This document shows, one piece after another, positions 46,001 to 55,249 of a stretch of DNA of 64,000 bases (the first letter of the stretch is position 1; the number at the start of each line of letters is the position of its first letter). This stretch comes from Merdimmobilis hominis (lineage in GTDB: Bacteria > Bacillota > Clostridia > Oscillospirales > Ruminococcaceae), in contig NZ_JACJKY010000007.1 of the NCBI RefSeq assembly GCF_016901855.1, forward strand, positions 1-64,000, read 5' to 3'. Position numbers and translations under genes: made by a program. Below the pieces are notes generated by a model. It worked only from the letters and a program-made list of their open reading frames with translations. It ran no database searches and had not been told where the DNA came from.

Positions 46001-46029
46001 ATTGTATCATATTTTTTTACTGTTGTAAA
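46001..46029 (-). promoter_or_regulatory. Promoter of the T-box transcript
   Basis: TTTACA, a 17-bp spacer and TACAAT on the minus strand place the start of the RNA a few bases before the T-box leader. Confidence 0.8.
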
Positions 46030-46044
46030 GTGTGGAATTCAATT

Positions 46045-46356
46045 TTATTTGAATTTGACAGCCGTGCCGTATGCCATCACTTCGGCAGCGCCTGCCATGA
46101 CAGCGGACGATGCATAGCGAATATTCACCACTGCATCAGCGCCGAGCGCTTCTGCTTCCTCCGCCATGCGTTTGGTTGCCAGTGCGCGTGCGTCATTCAT
46201 CATTTCCGTGTATGCCTTGAGTTCGCCGCCCACGAGTGTCTTGAAGCTCTGGGTGATATCACGGCCGATGTTTTTGGATTGGATCGTACTGCCTTTGACA
46301 AGGCCGATCATTTCGAGTTCTTTTCCTGTGATGTAATCAGTATTGACTAAGATCAT
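46045..46356 (-). CDS. YbjQ/UPF0145 family protein
   Basis: A 103-residue soluble protein with the conserved pattern MILVNTDYITGKELEMIGLV, ALGADAVVNIRY and AYGTAVKF of the YbjQ family, which forms rings and is sometimes called a heavy-metal-binding domain. The physiological role is unknown. Its start overlaps the end of the small membrane protein gene, indicating one transcript. Confidence 0.92.
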   Translation of the reverse strand: MILVNTDYITGKELEMIGLVKGSTIQSKNIGRDITQSFKTLVGGELKAYTEMMNDARALATKRMAEEAEALGADAVVNIRYASSAVMAGAAEVMAYGTAVKFK

Positions 46357-46564
46357 CTTCCTCGCCGCTCCTTATTTCTTTGATGCGTTCCACGAATACA
46401 AAAATGCTCACACCGGCTAAAAACAGCCACAAAATCCCGCCGGTAACCGAAAGCAAAAAGGGAAGTCCCGGCACGGTGATAAATATCACGCCGAAAACAA
46501 TCAGATACGCAAGCGAAATGACTGTAATGAGAATGGGTGCAATCATTTTTTTGAGATGTTTCAT
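46337..46564 (-). CDS. Small two-segment membrane protein
   Basis: The 75-residue product has a positive N-terminus (MKHLKKMIAPILITVISLAY), two membrane segments at about 8-30 and 33-58, and an acidic end (GEEDDLSQY). A GAGGG site precedes ATG 46564. It is cotranscribed with the overlapping ybjQ-like gene. I do not recognise the family. Confidence 0.75.
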   Translation of the reverse strand: MKHLKKMIAPILITVISLAYLIVFGVIFITVPGLPFLLSVTGGILWLFLAGVSIFVFVERIKEIRSGEEDDLSQY

Positions 46565-46640
46565 GAAAAATCCCTCATTTCATGATGCATAAGATACTGC
46601 TTTTATTGTATCGCGTTTCATGAAAAAAGCAAGCATAAAA

Positions 46641-47219
46641 TCAGTCGTAGCGGCGGTACAGTGCAACAAGTGTGCCCAGAACAACCACTTCGTCCACAAT
46701 AAACGGTTCCATTGCGCTGTTTTCCGGCTGGAGACGGAAATGACCATCTTCTTTATAAAACCGCTTGAGCGTTGCTTCGCCGTCCATCATTGCCGCGACA
46801 ATCTGTCCGTTCTCCGCAACGGGTGTCTGCCGTAAAATGACGATGTCACCGTCTAAAATCCCTGCTTCTATCATACTGTCGCCGTGAACGTTTAATGCAA
46901 ACAAATCGGAACTGTCACCGTGAAAATCGGCAAGCGGAATGTAGCCTTCGATTTCTTCGATTGCAGTGATCGGCTGTCCGGCGGTGATGGTGCCGATCAC
47001 CGGTACCTGGCATGTCGGCGCAGAGGGGAGCGTGATGTATCGATGTTTGTCATTTGTGCGGCAAATGAGTCCCATTTCTTCAAGCTCATTTAAATACCGG
47101 TGAACCGTCGAAGTCGATTTGATCTGAAGCCGCGTGCAGATGTCACGAACACTCAGTGTGCCGGCTGATCCGGCCTCGCTTTTGATCAGTGCATAAATTT
47201 TTTGGCAAATCTCTTTCAT
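46641..47219 (-). CDS. lexA: LexA repressor
   Basis: The 192-residue SOS repressor has an N-terminal winged helix (VRDICTRLQIKSTSTVHRYL) and a C-terminal S24 autoprotease domain. The self-cleavage site follows PVIGTITAGQP, the catalytic Ser is in VHGDSMIEAGI and the Lys in GEATLKRFYKE. RecA-stimulated cleavage would derepress DNA-repair genes. A LexA box lies 58 bp upstream, indicating autoregulation. The N-terminal spelling diverges somewhat from Bacillus LexA but the domain order is complete. Confidence 0.93.
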   Translation of the reverse strand: MKEICQKIYALIKSEAGSAGTLSVRDICTRLQIKSTSTVHRYLNELEEMGLICRTNDKHRYITLPSAPTCQVPVIGTITAGQPITAIEEIEGYIPLADFHGDSSDLFALNVHGDSMIEAGILDGDIVILRQTPVAENGQIVAAMMDGEATLKRFYKEDGHFRLQPENSAMEPFIVDEVVVLGTLVALYRRYD

Positions 47220-47276
47220 GGGTTTTCACTCCCGTACAGTTTTTTTGGTTTCCTTTATGATTTTATTATACAAGAA

Positions 47277-47290
47277 AGAACATGTGTTTG
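47277..47290. promoter_or_regulatory. LexA (DinR-type) operator
   Basis: AGAACATGTGTTTG closely fits the Firmicutes SOS box CGAACRNRYGTTYC and overlaps the promoter region of lexA, as expected for negative autoregulation. Confidence 0.75.
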
Positions 47291-47397
47291 TCAATCATTC
47301 ATTTATGAACAGCCGATCATAATTTATCGCTTAAATCTTCATGATCTTTTCATATGAGAGTAACACCCTTTTGATCATCCCGTGCTATACTAAGACC

Positions 47398-47502
47398 ATA
47401 CTTTTAAGGCAAGCTAAAAGTATAAATTTTCACCCCTCCTCAATAATACCTATTGAACAATAATGCACAGCGACCGCCCCAGTTGCTGTGCATTGTTGTT
47501 TT
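47398..47502 (+). ncRNA. Candidate small RNA with C-rich seed
   Basis: An extended -10 (TGCTATACT, 47383-47391) precedes this non-coding stretch. It has a 9-bp hairpin (ATACTTTTA/TAAAAGTAT, 47398-47423), an unpaired CCCCTCCTC stretch (47433-47441) and a terminator hairpin (AATGCACAGC/GCTGTGCATT, 47462-47494) followed by GTTGTTTTT. A CCUCC-type single strand between a 5' hairpin and a terminator is the design of Firmicutes small RNAs that bind ribosome sites. No clear -35 is visible and no family is assigned. Confidence 0.5.
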
Positions 47503-47597
47503 TATCAAAACATAAAAAGAGAATTGACTTTTTTGATTGTTTTGCTATGATAAAAGTGAATAAAAATGTATAAAAAAGAGAGGAGCGGGCGTTTTCA

Positions 47598-49499
47598 ATG
47601 AATCGTGCGCAGATGGATATTTTCGAAAATCAGCAAATATGTGAGCTGTCACCTGATTTTTACGGTGTATTTTATGAGGAGATCAATCATGCCGGCGACG
47701 GCGGGCTGTATGCGGAGCTTGTCAGAAACCGAAACTTTATGGATGCACGTTTACCGGAGCATACTGCATGGTATCAAGGACGCGCCGTAACAGAAAACGG
47801 ACATGTGGAACCCTGGCCGATGGATGATCCCTTGCCGGGATGGCGGCTTCATGTGACGGGACATGCCAAAGGTGAAATGCAGGGGACAACGCAGTCGCCG
47901 CGTAACGAGCGTGTGCCGAATCAGCTAAAACTCACAGCAAGCCAAACCGATTGCGGCGAAGTCACCGTGTATAATACAGGATACTGGGGAATGACCGTGC
48001 ATCCGGGAACGTATCGGCTCACTGTGATTGCACGCGGAACGATTTCGTCTGTTCGTGCATTCGTGGAAACGCCTTATGGTGAAACAGCGGCTGAAGCACA
48101 GGTGAGCGGAATCGGTGAATCGTTTTCAAAAATTGAAACAACACTCACGGTTTCCCGCCGCGCAAGCGGATGCAGACTTGGATTAACGGCTGGCTGCGAC
48201 GGTGTTTTGATGCTTGACTTCGTATCCTTGTTTCCGAAAGATACATTCTGGGCAAGAGAAAACGGTATGAAACCGCATATCGCACAGATGATCGCCGATT
48301 TGTCGCCGTCCTTTTTCCGGTTTCCCGGCGGATGCATCGTCGAGGGCATCAATTTGAGCAATGCGTTTTCGTTTGCCGATACATTGGGTCCTGTGGAGGA
48401 TCGTCCCGGGAAATATAATCTGTGGGGATACCGGCGTACCGACGGTATCGGGTATCATGAATATCTGACGTTTTGTGAAGATATCGGCGCAAAGGCGATG
48501 TATGTTGTAAACTGCGGCATGTCGTGTCAGGCACGTCAGGCGGAGTATGGCACAAAAGAGCAGGTGGAATCCTTTTTGCAGGAAGCGATTCACGCGATTG
48601 AATATGCCATCGGTGATCCGAATACAAGCGTGTGGGCAGCACGGCGCGCAGAGGCCGGACATCCAGAACCGTTTCCGCTTGCATATGTTGAAATCGGAAA
48701 CGAAAACTGGGGAGACGAATACCTTGCACGGTACGGGCTCTTTATTGATACGCTCAAACAGCGGTTCCCCTCGCTTGTTTACATCATCAATGACTATGGT
48801 GCACAGCGCAGTGATGTGCATCCGGAATATGATTTGATTGATGAGCATTTTTATGTGACGCCGGAGCGCTTTTTGGTGATGACAGACCGATATGACCGGT
48901 ATCCGCGAAACGGAAAAGGCGTGTATGTCGGAGAATATGCAGCCAATCAGGAAGCAGGACGGGGCAATATGGCGGCGGCATGCGCAGAAGCGGCATTTTT
49001 GATTCACATGGAAGAAAACGGCGATGTGGTGAAAATGGCATCGTATGCGCCGTTATTGTGTCATGTCAACGACCGGAAATGGCCGGTGAATCTCATTTGT
49101 TTTGCGGATGACCATGTGTTCGGTATTCCGTCTTATCATGTGCAGAAGCTGTTTTCAAACAACCGGCCGCAGACGATGCTTAAAACATCGTTTTCCGTGG
49201 ATTCATTTACCGGTGAAGCACAGATCCGGGCGAATGCAGGAGTGGCGAAAGATGGTACACTTATTATAAAGATCGCTAATTTCTCAAGAGAGGAAACCGA
49301 AATCTGCGTCAATGTACCGGATGGATATGCACCGGCTGGGTTATATGCGGTGTTTGCAGAGATGCCGGAAACGGAAAACAGTGTGGAAGAGCCGCAGCGT
49401 GTCAGTGTTTGCACATGTTCTGCGTCTGCGTCGTTTTTGATGAAGCCTTACGGCGTATATGTATTGACATGTGTCAGGGGAACTGCTGAAAAGATGTAA
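47598..49499 (+). CDS. GH51-type alpha-L-arabinofuranosidase, long form
   Basis: The 633-residue protein has no signal peptide. An N-terminal jelly-roll-like domain (about 50-220) precedes the GH51 barrel, in which FFRFPGGCIVEG, VEIGNENWGDEY (acid/base Glu) and VYVGEYAANQ (nucleophile Glu) are visible. The C-terminal beta domain contains IIKIANFSREETEICVNV. This layout matches long arabinofuranosidases that act on larger arabinan or arabinoxylan pieces. GAGGAGCGGG lies upstream. It shares only the core motifs with the shorter GH51 at 3768. Confidence 0.92.
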   Translation: MNRAQMDIFENQQICELSPDFYGVFYEEINHAGDGGLYAELVRNRNFMDARLPEHTAWYQGRAVTENGHVEPWPMDDPLPGWRLHVTGHAKGEMQGTTQSPRNERVPNQLKLTASQTDCGEVTVYNTGYWGMTVHPGTYRLTVIARGTISSVRAFVETPYGETAAEAQVSGIGESFSKIETTLTVSRRASGCRLGLTAGCDGVLMLDFVSLFPKDTFWARENGMKPHIAQMIADLSPSFFRFPGGCIVEGINLSNAFSFADTLGPVEDRPGKYNLWGYRRTDGIGYHEYLTFCEDIGAKAMYVVNCGMSCQARQAEYGTKEQVESFLQEAIHAIEYAIGDPNTSVWAARRAEAGHPEPFPLAYVEIGNENWGDEYLARYGLFIDTLKQRFPSLVYIINDYGAQRSDVHPEYDLIDEHFYVTPERFLVMTDRYDRYPRNGKGVYVGEYAANQEAGRGNMAAACAEAAFLIHMEENGDVVKMASYAPLLCHVNDRKWPVNLICFADDHVFGIPSYHVQKLFSNNRPQTMLKTSFSVDSFTGEAQIRANAGVAKDGTLIIKIANFSREETEICVNVPDGYAPAGLYAVFAEMPETENSVEEPQRVSVCTCSASASFLMKPYGVYVLTCVRGTAEKM

Positions 49500-49547
49500 A
49501 AAAGCGATGGTTTTTGTGCATATTGCGAAAGAAACCTGCTAAAATGC

Positions 49548-49576
49548 TTGAAAAGGAACGAAATATCGGGTATAAT
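49548..49576 (+). promoter_or_regulatory. Promoter of the envelope operon
   Basis: TTGAAA, a 17-bp spacer and TATAAT stand about 155 bp before the first gene. A hairpin (GGCCATCTCCG with CGGAATGGCT) follows the start point and may be a leader structure. Confidence 0.75.
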
Positions 49577-49730
49577 AGGCTTAACATGGCCATCTCCGAA
49601 TATGCGGAATGGCTGTTTTGGTATCAGGGGATCACAAATGCAGTTGCTGTATTTGTTTGATGACGGGGCAACTTGATGCGCAGAGTAACAAAATCTTTTG
49701 ATAACTGATGAACAGAGAGGATGCACAATC

Positions 49731-50477
49731 ATGGCGGATTTGAAAAAATACAACAAAGAACGTCAGGAAATGATCGAGGCGCGCCGTCAGAAAGCGGAAG
49801 GAAAAATCGGTGAAGCACAGACCGTTGCTTATGTTGGGCCGCAGACGCCAAAAGAAAAAATAGAGAATTTTTGGTATCATTATAAATGGTTTGTGGTTGT
49901 TGGCGCAGCGCTTGCGGTTTTGATTATAATTGTTGCGATTCAGATGCTGAATCGTCCTGCGTTTGATGTCTCGGTGGTTGTGGCTTCGGAAACATCTTTG
50001 GAAGGATTGGAGCCATTGTTCGAGCCGGGATTTGAAAGCATTGTAGATGACTATGACCAAAACGGCGAAAAACAAGTAGAAGTCAGCATTTTTAAACTCG
50101 GTGCTGCGGAAGGGCAAAACGTTTCGCCGGAGGTTGGGCAAATGAACTATGCAAAACTGACCGGACGCGTGACAAACCGGAAAGATTTTATTTTCCTTTT
50201 GGATGAAGTCGGACATGACTTTTTGACCAATCTCGGTATTGAATTTGAGGATATTTCTGTGTTTACGGGAAGTAGTGAACCGCAGGGTGACCGGTATATG
50301 CTCGATGGAACAACAGCCGCAGAGCTGATTCATTTTTCAGATACCGGCGAAGAATTGTTTTTGTGTTTTGCTGACTTTGATGCGTATTCAGAGAAATTAA
50401 AGTCTGATCCGGAATATCAAACGATTTATGAAAACCAGCGGGAATTTTTTGAAAAACTGATTGCACCGGCTTCCTGA
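49731..50477 (+). CDS. Single-pass membrane protein of unknown function
   Basis: The 248-residue product has a charged cytoplasmic N-terminus (MADLKKYNKERQEMIEARRQ), one membrane segment (WFVVVGAALAVLIIIVAIQM) and an extracellular domain of about 180 residues. ATG 49731 has an AGAGAGG site. It is the first of four genes whose products are all membrane-bound or exported, so it probably works at the cell envelope. I do not recognise the family. Confidence 0.8.
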   Translation: MADLKKYNKERQEMIEARRQKAEGKIGEAQTVAYVGPQTPKEKIENFWYHYKWFVVVGAALAVLIIIVAIQMLNRPAFDVSVVVASETSLEGLEPLFEPGFESIVDDYDQNGEKQVEVSIFKLGAAEGQNVSPEVGQMNYAKLTGRVTNRKDFIFLLDEVGHDFLTNLGIEFEDISVFTGSSEPQGDRYMLDGTTAAELIHFSDTGEELFLCFADFDAYSEKLKSDPEYQTIYENQREFFEKLIAPAS

Positions 50478-50596
50478 TTGATAAAAAACGCCTGTGTGTC
50501 GATAAAAAGTCGGGGAAGAAACGCTCCGGCTTTTGGCATTTTAAAACGCGCAGCGAAAAGAAGCAGTGTCCTTTGTGCAGTCAAGCAGGTGATGAA

Positions 50597-51949
50597 ATGA
50601 AATATCGGATTTTTTGCATATTGCTTATTGGATTGCTTTGTTTATCCGCTGTGCCGCAGTCTGTGTTTGCGGCATCGGAAACAGCAGAAGAACTGACAGA
50701 TACACTGACACTTTCGCACAGCCGGCTGAGTGCGCTCTCGAAGCTTACGGATGCGTCCTATACTTCGAAGATCCAGATGCAGACTGGCGATACACTTACA
50801 CTGTCATCTGATACGCCGATTGGTGCGCTGTATTTGATTTTTGATCGTCCGCCTGCACCTTATACCGTACAAAGCGGAGAAACGATCATTCACTGCGGTG
50901 AAAACGGATTTTTGCATGAAACCATCTATATTCCAAATCCGCAGACAGAGCTTACGATTTATCTGTCGGAATCTATTCTGTGTGACGTATATGCATTTTC
51001 AAAAGGCGCGCTTCCTGATTTTGTACAGGACTGGAACAAACCGTATGACGACTGTGACCTTCTTTTGCTGCCGACACATGCGGATGATGAGCACATTTTC
51101 TTCGGCGGAATCATGCCATACTATGCAGGACAGCAGGGCAAAAAGGTGCAGGTTGCATATCTGACAAATCACTGGGGCGAACCATATCGCCCGCATGAAC
51201 TGCTCAACGGACTGTGGACCGTCGGGATTCGCGCATATCCTGTGATCTCGGAATTTAACGATTTGTATTCGATGTCGCTCGATCATGCGAAAACATTGTA
51301 TGATACAGAACAAATGCTTGCCTATCAGGTAGAACTTCTGCGGCGGTTTAAGCCGGAAGTCGTCATCGGGCATGATATAAACGGCGAGTATGGACACGGC
51401 GTGCATCAGCTCAATACATATTTGTTGATGCAGGCGGTGGAGCAAAGCGGAGATCCAAACGCATTTGCCGATTCTGCACAGAAGTACGGAACATTCGATG
51501 TGCCAAAAACGTATTTGCATTTGTACGAAAAAAATGCATTCGTGATGGATGTAGACGAGCCGCTTTCTGCATTCGGCGGCAAAACGGCTTACGAGATGGC
51601 GGTCGAAGGATTTGCACAGCACCGTTCGCAGCAAAAGTGGTTTTCCGTTGAAAAAAGCGGGAAATATGATTGCCGGAAATTCGGACTGTATCGGACTACA
51701 GTCGGATTGGATACGGGAAGCGGCGATTTGTTTGAGAATATCGAGGAATCAACCGATACAAAACAGACAATGGAACGCGTCGGTGATTTGACGATTACAA
51801 AGAATTCTGCCGAACAGCAGGATGCAAACCAGGCGCAAACACAGCGCAGTCCGGTATTTTTGTGGATAGGCATTGGTGCAGGCGCTGTCGTTGTCTGTGC
51901 GATTGTGCTGTTTGTTTTACAAAGAATGAAAAGGAGAACACATAGATGA
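50597..51949 (+). CDS. Exported PIG-L family deacetylase
   Basis: The 450-residue protein has a signal peptide ending near VFAASE, a PIG-L (LmbE) deacetylase domain with the zinc motif LLLPTHADDEHIFFGG and a second His site in GHDINGEYGHGVHQL, and a C-terminal membrane anchor followed by RMKRRTHR. Such enzymes remove N-acetyl groups from GlcNAc-type sugars. Being surface-anchored, it may modify cell-wall or capsule sugars or host glycans. Its stop overlaps the next start (ATGA). Confidence 0.9.
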   Translation: MKYRIFCILLIGLLCLSAVPQSVFAASETAEELTDTLTLSHSRLSALSKLTDASYTSKIQMQTGDTLTLSSDTPIGALYLIFDRPPAPYTVQSGETIIHCGENGFLHETIYIPNPQTELTIYLSESILCDVYAFSKGALPDFVQDWNKPYDDCDLLLLPTHADDEHIFFGGIMPYYAGQQGKKVQVAYLTNHWGEPYRPHELLNGLWTVGIRAYPVISEFNDLYSMSLDHAKTLYDTEQMLAYQVELLRRFKPEVVIGHDINGEYGHGVHQLNTYLLMQAVEQSGDPNAFADSAQKYGTFDVPKTYLHLYEKNAFVMDVDEPLSAFGGKTAYEMAVEGFAQHRSQQKWFSVEKSGKYDCRKFGLYRTTVGLDTGSGDLFENIEESTDTKQTMERVGDLTITKNSAEQQDANQAQTQRSPVFLWIGIGAGAVVVCAIVLFVLQRMKRRTHR

Positions 51950-52956
51950 AGATTCGGTCGTCGACAAAAAAAGGAAGCGTTAAACGCGTCATTGGGCGTA
52001 CTGCGATTATTCTCGGTATCTTTTTGGCATCGATTTTGGTGCTCATCTATACAGCGATGCTCGTGATTTGTTACGGTCCGTCGCCGCGTGCGCGTGATCT
52101 GTTTGTGAATACGTGTATGGAAACCAGCTTTTTAAAATATTTTCCGCCGCTTGTGATGTCATCTGCGCAGATTGAAGAAATTCGCGAGGCGAACGGAATT
52201 GTTGATAACGGTGAAGTAACGGTCGGCCAGCAGGATTATACCAATGTGGATAACCAGGATAAGAGTCAGCCGGATATTGAAATTGTGGATGTGGTCGGCG
52301 CAACCTATAAAGGAAAAATGATGATTGTCAAAGATCCTTCCCGCGTTGTGGTGGGAACTTCGTCGGACACATTCAGCGCAGACAAGGGCGGCAAAAAACT
52401 CGATCAAATGATTGCAGATGAAGGTGCAGTCGGCGGTGTAAATGCCGGTGGATTTGTCGATGACGGCGGTGTTGGAAACGGCGGTATGCCAATAGGCCTT
52501 GTGATTAAAAACGGAAAACTGTTAAACGGTGGATTGAACACACCGTTTACTGTGGTTGGATTTGACCAAAAGAATATGCTCCATGTCGGAACGATGACCG
52601 GTCAGCAGGCGATGGACAAAGGACTGCGTGATGCAGTCAGTTTTGGACCGGCGCTTGTTGTCAACGGAAATCCGATGGAATCAAGCGGAACAGGCGGCGG
52701 ACTCAATCCGCGTACAGCAATCGGTCAGCGTGAAGACGGTTCTGTGCTGATCTTGGTCATCGACGGCCGTCAGCCGCACAGCCTTGGTGCGACACATAAA
52801 GATTTAGTGGATGTTATGATCGATTTTGAAGCGGTGAATGCCTGCAACTTGGATGGCGGCTCTTCTTCTATGATGTATTATGAAGGCGAACTGAAAACTG
52901 TTTGCTCTTCTTTGTACGGACCGCGCCGGATTCCGACGGCAATTTTGGTGAAATAA
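51946..52956 (+). CDS. NAGPA-type phosphodiester glycosidase
   Basis: The 336-residue protein is membrane-anchored by an N-terminal segment (IILGIFLASILVLIYTAMLV) with its domain outside. Conserved strings GGVNAGGFVDDGG, VSFGPALVVNG, PRTAIGQ and NLDGGSSSMMYYEG match the phosphodiester glycosidase (NAGPA) domain, which removes GlcNAc from GlcNAc-1-phosphodiesters or processes cell-wall polymers. It is translationally coupled to the deacetylase, which suggests both act on the same amino-sugar polymer. Confidence 0.92.
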   Translation: MKIRSSTKKGSVKRVIGRTAIILGIFLASILVLIYTAMLVICYGPSPRARDLFVNTCMETSFLKYFPPLVMSSAQIEEIREANGIVDNGEVTVGQQDYTNVDNQDKSQPDIEIVDVVGATYKGKMMIVKDPSRVVVGTSSDTFSADKGGKKLDQMIADEGAVGGVNAGGFVDDGGVGNGGMPIGLVIKNGKLLNGGLNTPFTVVGFDQKNMLHVGTMTGQQAMDKGLRDAVSFGPALVVNGNPMESSGTGGGLNPRTAIGQREDGSVLILVIDGRQPHSLGATHKDLVDVMIDFEAVNACNLDGGSSSMMYYEGELKTVCSSLYGPRRIPTAILVK

Positions 52957-52969
52957 GAGGAGGCATGAC

Positions 52970-54061
52970 ATGAGCCAGACATCTAAAATGCAGCAGGAAC
53001 AAACAACAGCGAAAAAAGAGAAAAAACCGCACTCTACGTTCTTTAAAGCGGCGTGGACGTTTGTGGGCGTCATGGTTGTTTTGATTATCACGGTATTGCT
53101 GGTGCTTTGGAATTTTCTCGGCAATTATGAGCGTTCCGACCCGCGTTATTACTTGGATCAGGTGGTAGCGCTTTTAGAGGATCAGCAATATGAAGAAGCA
53201 GCCAAACGATCGGGTTTTGAAGAAACGACATTTTTTACATTTGAGCGGTTTGAATCGTATGTCAAAGAAGTGCTTGGTGATGCGACAGATCTGAAAGTAC
53301 TGGAAATGAAATCGACACAGGAAAATGAACGTCATTACCGTGTGGTCGGTAAAAACGGAGAAATCAAATTTATTTTGACTGAAGAACCGAATACACTTGG
53401 ATTTGGCTTTTCGAGCTATTCTGTAAAAATCGATTTGGGAAGCGGCGGAACATGGAAAATTATTGCACCGCAAGAGGTTGTGATTGCGGTGGATGACGTT
53501 ATGCTGGATGAGTCATACCGGATTGATGAGAAGATGATTCCTACACCGTTCGAAACACTTAAAGACGATTCTATCGCACCGAAACTTGCGGTGTATGAAG
53601 TGTCAGGACTGTATACAACACCGGTCGTTACTGCGGAAAATGCAGAGATTGTCTATGATGAAAAAGAAAACACTGTGCGGATTACCGATTCGCTCAAAAC
53701 ACCGGAAGCATCGCGTGAAGAAATGATTGTAAACGCCGCAAAAACGTATGCGGCATTCATTTCCGGTGATGCGCAGATGAAAGATGTTTCGGCGCTTTTG
53801 TATCCGGAAACGGCGTTTTACGATTCGATCAAGACGTACTCCAGTTATTGGTATATCGATCATGACAGCGCTGAAGCGGAAAATGTGAAACTTTTTAACT
53901 ATACGGAATATGCAGAAGATGTATTTTCGGCAGAAGTCACGTTTGATTATCGCGTCAAGCGCGCACAGGGCAACATCAATCAGGTGTATCCGACACATTA
54001 TCGTTTGTCGTTTATGAATATTGATGGTGAGATAAAACTTGTCAATATTGAAGTGCTTTGA
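52970..54061 (+). CDS. Single-pass membrane protein of unknown function
   Basis: The 363-residue product has a basic cytoplasmic start, one membrane segment (TFVGVMVVLIITVLLVLWNF) and a large extracellular part with two repeated-looking NTF2/beta-type regions. GAGGAGG precedes ATG 52970. It ends the four-gene envelope operon. The family is not recognised. Confidence 0.8.
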   Translation: MSQTSKMQQEQTTAKKEKKPHSTFFKAAWTFVGVMVVLIITVLLVLWNFLGNYERSDPRYYLDQVVALLEDQQYEEAAKRSGFEETTFFTFERFESYVKEVLGDATDLKVLEMKSTQENERHYRVVGKNGEIKFILTEEPNTLGFGFSSYSVKIDLGSGGTWKIIAPQEVVIAVDDVMLDESYRIDEKMIPTPFETLKDDSIAPKLAVYEVSGLYTTPVVTAENAEIVYDEKENTVRITDSLKTPEASREEMIVNAAKTYAAFISGDAQMKDVSALLYPETAFYDSIKTYSSYWYIDHDSAEAENVKLFNYTEYAEDVFSAEVTFDYRVKRAQGNINQVYPTHYRLSFMNIDGEIKLVNIEVL

Positions 54062-54074
54062 TATTTTTCTTCTG

Positions 54075-54108
54075 AAAAAGAGGTGCAGAATTTATGCACC
54101 TCTTTTTT
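54075..54108 (+). terminator. Envelope operon terminator
   Basis: AAAAAGAGGTGCA pairs with TGCACCTCTTTTT around a 7-nt loop, 14 bp after the last stop codon. Confidence 0.9.
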
Positions 54109-54197
54109 GATGCAAAAAAACACGACAGATTTTGGGTATTTCGCTTATTGCAAAAAGGAAACGGTAAAAATACTGTGTGTTTTGTACAGAATTTTAG

Positions 54198-54226
54198 TTG
54201 CAAGAAATAAAACAGTATGATATAAT
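54198..54226 (+). promoter_or_regulatory. Promoter of the phoH-mutS2 cluster
   Basis: TTGCAA, a 17-bp spacer and TATAAT with a TG extension precede phoH by 57 bp. No strong terminator is visible until after mutS2, so the seven genes may share this transcript. Confidence 0.75.
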
Positions 54227-54283
54227 AATTTACAACAGAATCTCTGTGCTTTTTTGAGTATGGTCTTTGAAAGGGATGGCATC

Positions 54284-55246
54284 ATGGCAGAAAAACTACT
54301 CTCAGTGGAATCACCTGCAATTCTTTCGGCGGTATTTGGCGCGTACGATGAACACGTGCATCAGCTTGAGCAGGCGTTTCATGTGCAGATTATCAGCCGT
54401 GATACACAGCTCAAAATCACGGGCGAACCGGATTCGATCAATCAGGCATGCCGCGCACTTGATGCGCTGTTTGAGATGGCGCGCGGCGGCGAGGCGATCA
54501 CCGATCAGGCGGTGCGGTATCTCGTGTCATTGACCGATGAATCTCAGGTGGAGCGTGCGAAGCATCTCTCCGACAGCTGTATTTGTGTGACGGCAAACGG
54601 CAAACCGATTCGTCCAAAAACACTCGGTCAGAAAAAGTATATCGAAAGCATTCAGAACAATACAATCGTTTTGGGTGTTGGCCCTGCGGGTACCGGTAAA
54701 ACATATCTGGCGGTCGCAATGGCAGTGCGCGCATTTCGTGCACAGGAGGTCAGCCGTATCATTCTCACCCGTCCGGCAGTTGAGGCAGGCGAAAAGCTTG
54801 GCTTTTTGCCCGGTGATTTGCAGATGAAGGTTGATCCGTATCTGCGTCCACTGTACGACGCGCTGTTTGATATGTTCGGTGCGGAGGCTTTTGCAAGACA
54901 GCAGGAGCGCGGTGTGATTGAGGTGGCGCCGCTTGCATATATGCGCGGCCGTACACTGGATGATTCGTTTATTATTCTTGATGAAGCACAGAATACAACG
55001 CGGGAACAGATGAAAATGTTTTTGACGCGTCTTGGAGCAAACTCCAAAGCAGTGATCACAGGCGATGTGACACAGATCGACCTTCCTGATGCGCGGAAAT
55101 CTGGCTTGATTGACGCCATGAAGGTGCTTGCACATGTCGACGATATCGACACAGTGCTCTTTAATGACAAGGATGTCGTCCGGAATCGGATTGTACAGGA
55201 AATTATCAAAGCGTATGCAAAATTTGAGAAAAAAGGAGAACGATGA
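54284..55246 (+). CDS. phoH: PhoH-family ATPase
   Basis: The 320-residue protein has an N-terminal KH-like region and a PhoH P-loop domain: Walker A in GVGPAGTGKTYLA, Walker B in FIILDEAQNTTREQMKMFLT, and GDVTQIDLPD. PhoH-like proteins associate with YbeY in RNA metabolism and ribosome maturation. ATG 54284 (AAAGGGA upstream) is chosen over one ten codons earlier. The next gene, 3 bp on, is ybeY, the classic pairing. Confidence 0.95.
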   Translation: MAEKLLSVESPAILSAVFGAYDEHVHQLEQAFHVQIISRDTQLKITGEPDSINQACRALDALFEMARGGEAITDQAVRYLVSLTDESQVERAKHLSDSCICVTANGKPIRPKTLGQKKYIESIQNNTIVLGVGPAGTGKTYLAVAMAVRAFRAQEVSRIILTRPAVEAGEKLGFLPGDLQMKVDPYLRPLYDALFDMFGAEAFARQQERGVIEVAPLAYMRGRTLDDSFIILDEAQNTTREQMKMFLTRLGANSKAVITGDVTQIDLPDARKSGLIDAMKVLAHVDDIDTVLFNDKDVVRNRIVQEIIKAYAKFEKKGER

Positions 55247-55249
55247 ACC

